From: Undaria pinnatifida
Lineage: Eukaryota > Sar > Phaeophyceae > Laminariales > Alariaceae
NCBI GenBank assembly: GCA_012845835.1
Contig: JABAKD010000008.1
Location: 5,688,775-5,752,774, forward strand
Direction: 5' to 3'
Length of the DNA stretch: 64,000 nucleotides
Part shown: piece after piece, positions 38,401 through 50,400 of the stretch
Numbering within the stretch: the first letter of the stretch is position 1
How the letters are laid out: each line of letters begins with the position of its first letter
Notes under the pieces: model-generated
The model's input: only the letters and a program-made list of their open reading frames with translations
What the model was told of the DNA's origin: nothing
Databases searched by the model: none
Program-made: the position numbers and the translations under genes

Positions 38401-41400
38401 GGCTTTTATCGAGCTGGTGGAAAAATGCGGGCTTGCGACCGCCATTATTGAAGCGCCACAGCCGGGATACGCTACGGTATGGTCTGTTGCAGCGGAGTAA
38501 AGCAGTGATTGGGCTATTGCCCCCGTCGTCACTAATTGAGGTTCACGATGTATCGCCTCTCTCGGTGGTTTTGTCGATAGTTCATCATTCTCTTGACCCT
38601 TTTTTCAACTGGAAACCTGTTTTTGGGGACAAGATTACTTGGATTTAGTATATGGAGGGGTTCGGGGGCTCTAAAGGGGTTAAAGCTACGACAGATTGCC
38701 TCGGAGGCATTGGCCCAGTGAGAACATGCCGTGCAAGTTGGATTGAATACTCCACTTCAAATCGAACTCCCCCCCGAGGGGGCTTGCATTTACCCGGGTA
38801 TTACCCGTACCCAGAACTTCTGCAAGTTCTGTCCGCCCTGCCACAACACCCGGAACTTCTGGAAGTTTTGTAAGACTATCATACCTGTACCCGACCTTCT
38901 GTTAGTTCTGTAGGACATTCATACCCTTACCCGGAACTTCTGTGAGTTCTGTACACCCCGTGCCACCATACCCGGGGTACGGGTACAGCACCTTTTGTAT
39001 CCGCCCGGAACTTCTGTGAGTTCTGTACGGCCCGTGCCACAATACCCGGAACTTCTGGAAGTTCTGTTAACACTTTCATACCCGTGCCCGAAACTTCTGC
39101 AAGTTCCGTTAACCCCTTTACAACTGGAACCCCGTTTTTGGGGACAAAATTACTTGAATTTAGTATAGGGAGGGGTTCGGGGGCCCTAAAGGGGTCAAGA
39201 CTCCCATACTCTTACCCGGGATCCACAAAACCCTACAGAACATACCCTTGAAAGATTCAGTACCCGACCCTCTTGTGAAAACATCCGGGTACACCCGTAC
39301 TCCGAGTTTTACGATCTATACGTTATACGTCCTACCACGGTGTTCATCACAGGTATATTTTTCATACAAGTATAATGGCACTTCAGAAATCAGTTGCGTG
39401 TTCACCATATGATGTCATGATGTCATGACGTCATAATGACATAGTAGGTAGCACCAGGTATGTATTATAAAAATAAAAATACACCTCCCAGCTGTGAGAT
39501 CGAAGATTTTGTCGAAACTCTATCTTTGCAAGCTGTGTGTGATACTCCGATCGCGCGTATTACGGGTTGTGTGTCCTCATTAAGGATATACGTCGGCGAC
39601 TCCCCTTGCAACTACAGTGTAGCTTGTACCAGGGTCAACAGGGTGATGTTAGTCAATCTGTGCGCGGAAACTATAAAACCCGTTCTTGAGGGGGACAAAA
39701 TCTGACAGCTGTGGAAGGAAATTCATCAGTTTATCAAGTGAATCCTGTAAATCGAATAACCGGTGAGGGGAGGGCGGAGTTTCAAGGACGTGGGGGCCTG
39801 GGTTTGATCAAAAGCGAGCGGGGGGGGGGGGGGACAGCTCAATCTGTGCGTGGAAACTATAAATCCTTCAAGGGGATAAATGTATGTATCACCCACGGAA
39901 TGTTGAAGGAGAGAAACAAAAAACGTGTTCATACGCAACATGAGGCGTTGTTCGTAGTTGAAGAAAATGTACTCCCGAGTACATTTACATGTTTATACGT
40001 ATTGGTGTTCCCGCATCAACTCGCATAATCAAGTCCGTGGTCACAGGACAGGCTCCATTCACTCTGGAGTGGAGGAATACCCCAGGGAAAACAAAACAAA
40101 CAAACCAAAGCTGGTACACGCATATGTCACAGCTGACGCAATTCATGCCTCCGCCAGAAACATATAAAAAGTGAAATCGGGAGTCAGCCTACGATGTGCC
40201 AGGTCCACAATGGTGCATACGTCTCACTACTCGCGCTTGAAAAAGCCGACTATACCGCTTGCTACCCAGGGAAGACTACCACGTATATATTACACGTAGC
40301 ACCTATCACTACGCATACGCACGTCAGACTCAAGCCAATCGAAAAAAAAGAAACAAAGGAAAGAAAAGAAGAGAAAGGAAAGGAAAAGAAAGGAAAGGAA
40401 GGAAAGGAAAGGAAAGAAAAAAGAAACCGAAAAGGGAAAGGAAAGAAAAGACGAGACGAGAAGAGGAAGCAAGGAAAGGAAGAAGGAAAAACGTTAAATC
40501 GACACACGACGCGTATGAAAATACGTGGAAGTGTGGTGAGCTTAAGCTTTATTAAAAACCCATCGGCCGGAGGATTAAAAAAAAAGAAGAAAAAAAAAAA
40601 CTTCATACCAGCAGACCCTAGGAACTGACTAAAGACGGCAATGGGCTCATAGAGGGTATCAAGTGCATCAATGGCACTGGGGAGAGAGCGCAACATGGCG
40701 AAGAAGTCAGGGCAGTCTTATGCTATCTTGTGACGGCCATTACAAGGATCCCAACTTTCAAGACGATGATGGCCAAACCCAGACTTCAGTCTCTTGGGCA
40801 TGACGCCCCCCCCCCCCCCCCCCCCCCCCTGGCCGTTTTGGGATGCCGACGTTGGATGGCGCTGCCGCGGCCTTTTGCGTGTCGCGCTGCGGCTCTGCGT
40901 CTCTCTGCCTCATGCCATTACCGCATGAAAAACTCGGCGCCCTCCTCTACCCGTCAATACCATCTGCCGGCCTTCTGAGCAGCCTTTCGCCACCCTTCGA
41001 ATTTCATTCCAAAGACCGACATGTCCTCCTCCAGGTGCACCTACCAGTCCTTCTCTTGCCCCCCTAAGTAGCCCTTACCCCCAACAAGCTCCCCAAACAT
41101 CACCCTCTGTGGCAGACGCTCCTCCCCCATGCGTGCTACAAATCCCGCAAACAATATCCTCCGTTTGCGCACTATCGCCTCTATGCTCTCGGAAGCTGTC
41201 TTGGCAAGCGCGTCGGCGTACGATAGTGTGTACCGCCGGTCGCCGCGGTGGCGTATCAGGTTATCCTCGAGCCTGGTATGGGTCAGTTTCGTGAGTTTGG
41301 GCCCCGCCGAGTGCATACTCGTATAAATTCGTTGGGACTTTTTCTTGTGCACAAATTGACTTGCGGAAAGCGCGAGAGCGTGAGTTAGCAACACTCGATG

Positions 41401-44400
41401 AGAAATCGACGAACAGTGGGATTGCTGAACCCTATGCGCGATAAAAATTGAAGGCGAGAACCGGGGGGGAGAAGGGATGGCAGCTGTGACCACGGCTTGT
41501 CCAGAAGCTGGAAAGTAGTAAGTGTGAGAGAAAAGAAGAAAAGAAAAAAAAAGGTGTACGATAGGGTGTGGTCGTCGCGCTTCCGTTTCCGCCATCCGAG
41601 GCATCGGAGGAGCATGGAGTGGTGAACCCGTCGTAGCCTGCCGTAGTCAGGCTTCTTCGGGCTCCACGTCGTGCAACCGTAGTGTAGTGTCTCGATCACC
41701 TCGGCTTTCAGCAACCGCACCTTCAACCTTAAGCGCACACCCTGGCGATCAATTTTCCATCTTGTACCGCTGGAAGCACGCACAGGCCCTATGAAGACGC
41801 CGCGTTAGTTCGATGCAGAGTTCTCTGTCTGCGGTGATAGCCCCGCCCAAGTACACAAACTCGATTGTTTGTTTGTATACCTGGCCGGCGGCATTATATA
41901 TCAAGTACGGAGTATTATAAGAACAAAAATACACTCCAGCTGTGAGATCGAAGATTTTGTCGAAACTCATCTTTGCAAGCTGTGTGTGATACTCCGACCG
42001 CGCGTATTACGGGCTGTATGTCCTCATTAAGGATATAGGTCGGCGACTCCCCTTGGAACTACAGCAGTGTAGCTTGTACCAGGGTGAACAGGGTGATGTT
42101 AGTCGATCTGTGCGCGGAAACTATAAACCCCGTTTTTGAGGGAGACAAAATCTGACAGCTGTGGAAGGAATGCATCAGTTTATCAAGTGAATACTGTAAC
42201 TCGCATAACCGGTGAGGGGAGGGCGGAGTTAAGTAAAAAGAAACTGGGGGCCGGGGGCGAAAAAGGGGGGGGAGGGGGAGGGGGGCGGGGACAACTCAAT
42301 CTGTGCGCGGAAACTATAGACCCGAACGAAAAAACATACATGTGCCGAACGAATTATGAACGTAATCGAGCGTGGACACATCAAGGTTGTACCTTTTGAA
42401 CATTTAAGCCCGTGTACTGGCTAGCACTTCTCCCCCTCGTGTTCATTGGCGGTGGCATTGCATGACCACATCACCCTGCTTGATGTATTTGCAACAAGTA
42501 TCCCTGTCTTCATTTGGTGACGTCAGATTCCCACATCGGCAAGGTTATTGATTGTGCTGGATGTATATTATAAAAAATGAAAATACACTCCAGCTGTGAG
42601 ATCGAAGATTTCGTCGAAACTCATCTTTGCAAGCTGTGTGTGATACTCCGATCGCGCGCATTACGAGTTGTGTGTCCTCATTAAGGATATAGGTCGGCGA
42701 CTCCCCTTACAACTACAGTGTAGCTATCAGGGTCAACAGGATGATTTTAGTCAGTCTGTGCGCGGAAACTATAAAACCCGTTTCTGAGGGGGACAAAATC
42801 TGACAGCTGTGAAGGGAAATGTATCCTTTTATCAAGTGAATCTTGTAAGTCGAACAACCGGTGAGGGGGGTGGGGCGGAGTTTTGAAGGACGTGGGGGCC
42901 TGGTTTTGATCAAAAGCGAGCGGGTTTGGGGGGGGGGGGGGGGGGGGAAGGGGGCAATTTGTGCATGTAAGCTATAAATCCTTTCGAGGGGATAAATCTG
43001 ACGGTTTTGGCACCAGTATATTATTGGGGGCGGGGGGGGGGGGTTATGTATATGGGTGAAAATGTCTGTTTAGCGTCAAGATCACGCTGTTGAATTATTA
43101 CTATTAATATTTCATATCATATGTGGCACGCATTTTTAGTCGTAATGGTATATTTACAAAAATGAAAGTGCATGTAGCAATATAAATGTTTCGCAAATTT
43201 CCCACACTTCACTATCAAATACTTCTCAGTAGTAATCATGGTGATACTGAATGGTTGCATATGTCGAATGTTCTATCTTACGGCAACTACCCGATCCACG
43301 TATGATAACACACCGCGAAGCTACTACACATTCGTATATACGCCACAGCAGTTCTAATATTTTGCTAGCATCCACCTCCGCCCCCTGCCACCATCACCAT
43401 CTTCACACACCCCTTCCCCTACGCACACAAAAAACAACCCCCTCCCCTCCCCCGCCGCCTCACCTACAATCAAATCTGCTAGAGTAATCAACACCAGCAG
43501 ACAGGGGATATCACCTCATTACTTGATCCAGCCAGCCATGGCGTAGCTCCATATCATCCCCCCCCTCCCCTCCTTCCTCGCCACCCGCACCGCCTACACC
43601 TAGCACGTACAGTAAGCTCCTACCATTTATACGTTTATGCGACCTAAAGCGCTTTGAACCTCCCTCCCCCCCAACCGCCCCCCATTCGTTTTGCTCTTTC
43701 CCGCCGCCCTACCCAAAATCAAAATCTACCAGAGTAATAATCACTACCAGAGAGGTGATGTCACCTCATTACCTTTCTAGCCATCCATACCGTAGCTCCA
43801 AATATCCCCCCCCCCCGCCCGCGCGCTCCCCCCCGCCCCGTCCTTCCCCGCCACCTGCACCATCGCCTAGACCTAGCACCATGCGTATAGTAACTTCCTA
43901 CCAGGTATAGATTTATTCGACCTAAAGCGGTTGTAGCCCCCCCCCCCCTCCCCCCCCTTCGAACACTCTTCCCTCTCCTCACCGGTTGTACGACTTACAG
44001 GATATACTCGGAGTACATGGCAAACTGATGCATTCCTTCCGTAAATATACCATTACGACTAAAAACTCGTGCCAGATATGGTAATTATTGTTGAACAAAA
44101 TGTGTGATCTTGACGCTCAACTGACTTTTCACACAGTTGCATCGAGCCCAATCGATATCGATAACCTTGCCGATGTGGGACTCTGAGGTCACCAATGAAA
44201 GACAGGGTTATTTGTTGGAAATACATCAAGCAGGGTGATGTGGTCATGCAATGCCACCGTCCATGAACACGAGGGGGGGGAGTGCTAATCAGTACACGGG
44301 CTTAAATGTTCAAAAGGGACACCCTTGATGTGTCCACGCTCGATTGTGTCCATACTTCGTTCGGCATGTGTATGTTTTTTCGTTCGCCGCAGGTTGGGAG

Positions 44401-47400
44401 GCGATTGGAGTATTATCGCATTGTCCAGGGTACTATTACTGAAAGGGTATTATTACCTTGTGCCCTCGTGAACTAACCGAGATCATGGTGTTCAAAACCC
44501 GACTCCCTTCCCCCCCCCCACCAAAGGACGTAGGACGGAAGAAAAGGAAGCTTAGGCGGAGAAAACCGTCACGGCAGTAGTATTAATAGTATTGCCAACA
44601 AGAATACCCCCCCCCCCCCGCCTCCCCTTTCCACAATGTCCACACACCCAACCTCCGAAGAATCCAACGAAACACTGAAAAGACAAGCATGGAGACTCCA
44701 TCGAATGGGTCCTGGGTCCGTCCTGTGTGCCTACAACGTATTGCCAGCTACCGCGGCTTTGACGGCAAAGGCTGCCTCTGCCTCGGCAGCTTCATCTTGC
44801 TCCGTCTTCAAGGCTTCCAACTCTCTATGACAACCTTCCCTAGCATACTAGCCCAGGAGTTAAGTACCTGTTGAGCCTGAGAAACAAAATATTATCGACT
44901 TTACTGGCTCCAGAAAGTGGTAAGCTCTACTGGGGGGGGGGGGGGGGGGGAGGAATTAAAAAATGAAAAAAATCAAACGGAAAAACAATCTCCTCTACAT
45001 ACCTACCGCTGCAGCTGTTCCATCCAAAGTTGAACAATCCAAGTTGGAATAATCCAGTTGCATCCATAGTCGTATGATGGGGAAAAGATACAACCGATGG
45101 TGAATGGAATGGGAACATCTGCCGCTATACAGTGAATTGCGGGATGGGAGAAACCTTTGTGCGAACGTCGGGATGGGATAGGAACAACCGGGCGGACGAC
45201 GGGACGGGAAAAAACCGGGAACATACCTTACGGTGGGACGGGAAACAGTCGGGACGGGAACAGGATGCCGTACGTCGGGCTCAGACGGCAGGAACAGAGA
45301 CCAAGGTCGGGAAGGGGTCGGGAAGTCGCGGTCGGGAACGAAAAACACTCGGGATTCCCGTTCCCGACCCGTTCCCGACCCGTTCCCGACCCGTTCCCGA
45401 CCCGACTACATTTTCCCAACCTGGCCATTACCGCGCGTACCCTTGAAAATAACCAAAAGGCTTTACACGGGTCGGATCATGCACGGCTCAAAGGGTCGGA
45501 TCGTGTCAGGTCGACCCGGCCCGACCCGTGATATGTGGAGATCTCCTGACCCGGCCCGGACCGACCCGTGACATTTCGAACACCCCCGAACCTGTCCCGA
45601 CCCGACCCGCGACTTTAAATATAACATCCCTGCCGGACACGCGGATCGGGTCACGACCCGTGGTAAGCCCTGACAATAACGCCAGCTAACAGGGCTAAAA
45701 TGAAGCCCTCTATAATAATATATGAAGTCCTGATTACATGATTATGTGAATAGTAGGCGGGTGCGAGTTAGTTTCGCGTGCCCACGGAGATTTACGGCGC
45801 GTCGTAGTAGGCCCAACGTCACCCAGCGTGCCCGTGTTTGTTCTTCTCCTATGCACAGGCGCAATGCCGTATTGAATAACATGAAAACCGGACCGGTGTA
45901 CCCCGCGTGCCCGTTGTGATTATTTGCACGATCCAAACCAACTTGGCGCTGTGTTTGCAACGTGTGTCTCTGTCTCGGTAGTTTGTGACGACACACGATA
46001 GCTCGTTTCTCGAGGATGAACCGGCACGGACACTGGTTGTGCTGGACGTAGATGGGTGGAAATATCGCTTGTAATGTGAAGAACACACAGCTATATGTAT
46101 ATATATATATGTATCAGTTGCCCCAGTGGCGTGTCGGGTTGTCCTCGAGCCTGGTATAGGTCAGTTTCGTGAGTTCAAGGCCCGCCGAGTGCATACTTGT
46201 ATATTTTCGTGGGGACTTTTTCTTGCGCACAAATTGACTTGCGGAAGGCGCAAGGGCGTGAGTTAGCAACACTCGATGAAAAATCGATGAGCATTGGGAT
46301 TGCTGAAACCCTATGTATGCGCGATTAAAATTGAAGGCAAGAAAGAACCGGGGGGGAAGAAGGGACGACACCTGTGACCACGGCTTGTCCAGAAGCTGGA
46401 AAGTAGAAAAGCGCGCAAAAAAAAAAAAAAAAAAAACAGCAGTTTAAAAAGAAAAACACGGGTCCATGGTTATGTCCGGGCAATGAGTATAGATATCGTT
46501 GACCGAATGGGGGTACCTAAATGGTTGCCGTCTTTTTTTTTGTTCCCTCGCTTCCCGCTCGCCCGGTCACCCACCCCACCCCACCCCCGGCTGGCCTCTG
46601 ATCTCTGACCCCTGATGGACTGCTTGTTCGCAACGATAACAAACGCTGGTCTGCTCACAAGCGCTCGCCGCCAGCGGCCGCTCGCCCCACGGCAGGCTGA
46701 CGCCGCAGCTGAAGGAGCTTGAACTGGTGCACCAGAGGTTTAGAAAAGACGGCCTCCTGGTGCTGGGAGTTCCATCCAATGACTTCGGTGGACAAGAGGT
46801 GAGTAGGGTTAGTTGTACCCAGGGTGCATCCATTTTGCGGTTTTCTCCTACTGCTGTATACGAGTATGCTTTCATGTATTTTTGCTGGGTCTAGTACCAG
46901 GCTTACAAATTGTGCGCTATCGTATTCGTAGTCTGAGTCGTGTTTTCTCCCAATTGCGCTCGTAATACCCGCGAAAAAATAAATATATATATATATATAT
47001 ATTAATACATATATATGCGGTCAGTGTTTCCTAGGCGTAATATATCCGTGCTGCTTTTTTCCCCAAACTTGTGTGCGTCTTGCTGAAGGAGCATAGAGAC
47101 ACAGATTGCAAAGATGAGTTTCGACAATATCTTCGATCTCACAGCTGGAGTGTATTTTTATTTTTTTCTAGTATATACAAAATGCTATTTCATGGTGCTG
47201 CTATATAAGCCTTTCAGCACCGCACTCCCGACAGGGGAACAAAACACTTGAATTTAGAATAGGATAACATCCTAGGAGTTGGAAATGAGTTAAATGTGCA
47301 CCGTGAGTAACCACTGAACCGTAGGCCGGGTAGGTAGTGGTCCGTGACCTTTCCTCAAGAAAGAAAAGGAGGGACTATTATGGGGGGAGGGATTCGAACC

Positions 47401-50400
47401 TATTAGTAGGATTGTTCTTTTGTTGATTGTGCAACCATACGAGCCACCAAACATGTACAGGGACACATTTCACAGATGCCATGTTCTCCCCCAACTGCTG
47501 TTGTGCTCGTCGTGCTCGAGGTGCACTGCCCAATTAATTAGAGCTGTGAGTCGGCACAACTTGTGTCACCGGCCAGTTGTTAGTCGGACTGACATTTAGT
47601 ATTTGCCCAACGGTGCCGACTATCCGACTTATTTGGTTTCCATACGTGTAAAGGAAGGATTGTTCGTTGTGGGACGCATTTTTCCTTTCTGGGCGCCCCT
47701 CTCCCCCGCTCTTGGGGGGGCTGATTTAAGTCGTAAAGTTAGCTGATCATCAACTGGCTTCGCCACCCGACTTGCCGACTAAGTAGAGTCTGTTCGTCGG
47801 CCAACGGCGCGCCTGCTGATCAGTTTGTTAGTCGTGAAGAGTCCTGCCGACTCACAGCTCTCAACACCAATTATGCTCTACTTTTTGTGCTCGTGAAGGA
47901 CTCGGGCAGCAGGATATTTTTTTGTCACCGTCGCTAAGTTATCTTAAGTTGTCTTAAGTTGGCGGATGTTAAACGCCGTTCCAACCGGAAATCCGTTTTT
48001 GGCAACAAAATCACTTGGAATTAGTATAGGGGGAAATTTGAGGCTCTATACGAGTAGGATGGGGGTTACGCGGCTGTTAGCGCTCGCTTGTTGTCTCGTG
48101 GGCTACCACGGGTGCTTGAGGTCACGAAAGACAGGTGCCAGTAGGTCTGCACTATGACACGCACCCGACGATTTCCCGTAGCACGTAGGTACCAGGTGTA
48201 TACGTGTAAGCTGTTTGTGCGGCTGTAGCTGGGGCGAAAAGAAAGAAAGCACGAAAGGCGCCCAGGAGACGGCAGCTTTCGGAGTGGTCAGTCAGTCACA
48301 CGTTTGTTGACAGGATCCCCCGTGCTAAACCGGATGCCTGGTATAGCACGTCTATTGACCCGATTAGCACCGTATTCCCGGCATCGGCACAAAACACTTG
48401 GAGTTTGACCACCCAGGATCACTTTTTCGGTTGGAAATGGGTTTATAGACGACCGTCCGCACAGACTAAGTCTTGACGGTGGTTTGTCACAGGCCAAAAT
48501 TGCCATTTTTTTATCAACGCCGCCGTCCGTCATGGGCCTAAATTCCCCCGTTTCCTGGCACACCAGGTAGTTGCTCTCAGAAGACAACTATATTGCGCTA
48601 TACCTACGATGGGACCCGAAGGGTGCGCCAGCTTAGCGTTGGGCTGCGAAAGCAACTGAGTTGAATCGACACACGACGCGTATGAAAAAACGTGGAAGTG
48701 TGGTGAGCTAAAGCTTTATTTTTCCCCATCCGCCGGAGGATAAAAAAAAAAAAAAAAAAAAAAACTTGCTTCTGATACGTCGATTGCACGTGCTCCGAGG
48801 TTTATCACCTTGCCGCGAACGGGTAGTGTAGGTCGGATTTTTGTTTCATGTTGTGTGATTTTGGAGGGAGTTGTGAGAGCTGTGACGTAACGTCGTTCAG
48901 TTTTTTTTCCTGTCCGTGCCCGTTCTCGCTGACAACGGCGTCTTTCGTGCTGTTCAGCCGTGGGAGGAAGAGAAGATCAAGGAGTTCTACAAGAAGGACT
49001 TCGGCGTTACGTTCCCCCTCACGTCGAAGGTGAGATTTTATGGTATCCCCTATCCCCTCCATTAGTAGTGGCGTTGTGATGTGCAATATGTGTCTTCTTA
49101 TTGCACGTTTGGCGTTGCGTTCCCCCTCACGCCGAATGTGATATTAGTTGTGGTGTCCCCTCTCCCCTCTAGCGGCGTTATGGTGTGCAGTAAGTGTCCC
49201 CTCGTGGCACGTTTGGGGTTACGTTCCCTGCTCACGCCGAAGGTGAGATCCCCTCTCCCCTCTAGCGGCGTTATGATGTGCAGTAAGTAGTCTCCTTGGC
49301 GCACGCTTGGCACAACGTTCCCCGCTCACGCCGAAGGTGAGATTTTATGGCGTCCCCTCTCCCGTCTAGCGGCGTTATGATGTGCAAGAAGTGTCCCCCT
49401 CGTTATCCCTATTAATAGACGGCCACCCAAGTCCGATACAGGCACCGGGGGGTGTACAATGCGTTCAATAGGTAAAGCAGCTGCCGTCTAGATGAAAAGA
49501 TGCGCGGCGGAATATATATATACATATATATGGCGTGACCGTAGACCTTTTTCTTTCTTTGCTCATGGCATATACGACGGACGGACTACCTAAAAAATCT
49601 CCACATATTTTCCCCCCCGCCAGATGGCGTCAAGGGCGCCCGAATCATTTTGTGCCTGATTTGCAAACGACTTTACCCGCGGTACAATGGACTCGCCTCA
49701 TAAATGCTCCAGATTTTTGTTTTTCGTTCCTTTTCCCAGCAGACAGACGGTTTCAAAGGGGGCGCCTGTGCCTCTTTTGTGAACGGTTGCGGCAGACGAG
49801 TGTTTTTTCTCGGCGTTATCTAGATGTACAACGAGGCGCGCTCAATATGTAACTCTGGATTTTTTTATTTTTTTTCCCCGCCGGATAAGATAACTTCAAG
49901 GGCGCGATGGAGGATTCATTCATTTGTGAGTGATTTCAGTCAACTGTGTTAACGGTACCACGGCGGTGGCTTTTTTTTTTTACCGGTCACGCCACCCCAA
50001 ACCTATCATACCAGATTTTAAGTACCGAAAATATTACGGTTTATTCACTATAATTGAGGTTTTTAGACGTGCTTGCTTTTTTTTTTTGCTGTGTTTGGGT
50101 TTTTTTTTTTAGTATTGCCAGATACGCATTGCGGAGGTTTTTAGGCGTGCTTTTTTTTGTGTCTTAGGGTGTGTTTTCTTTTTTTACAAATGGCATGATG
50201 GCGCATGGTAGATAGATAGACCCAACCCTAAAGCTTGACCTTATAACCCGGGCCCTTACACAGGCAGGCTAAGGCTACACACGATCCTTCGCGCAGCTTT
50301 CACCACACCAAAAAAAATCTGTTGCTTTTTGGTGTGGTTGGGGTGTTTTTTTTAGTATTACCAGATACCTGCTGGATACGCGTTACAGAGGTTCTTTAGA

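Larger units (their letters stand above)
37532..39242. mobile_element. Family F inverted-repeat element, copy 2
   Basis: Perfect 13-bp inverted ends TGTTCTGTAGGGT (37532-37544) and ACCCTACAGAACA (39230-39242). Hairpin arrays with GGAACTTCTGTAAGTTCTGT occupy 37590-37880 and 38810-39110. Two family E elements (38594-38684, 39108-39197) are inserted. No transposase frame in the ~900-bp middle. Confidence 0.75.
42324..44385. mobile_element. 2.06-kb fold-back element with ~340-bp inverted arms
   Basis: The left arm begins GAACGAAAAAACATACA and the right arm ends TGTATGTTTTTTCGTTC. Arms pair through the CACATCACCCTGCTTGATGT and GATTCCCACATCGGCAAGG regions (left 42324-42560 and, after an inserted family B, about 43060-43160; right about 44025-44385). 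The centre has a tandem ~255-bp unit. Confidence 0.7.
46799..48957 (+). other. GPX intron 2
   Basis: Contains (TA)n at 46978-47003, a family B head (-) at 47095-47170, degenerate family E copies at 47213-47296, 47962-48055 and 48350-48435, a tRNA-like remnant, a small inverted-repeat element and a family D 3' part. Confidence 0.6.

Noticed and set aside
47383-47460. Functional tRNA gene
   Set aside because: Box A/B-like words are present, but acceptor and anticodon stems do not pair.
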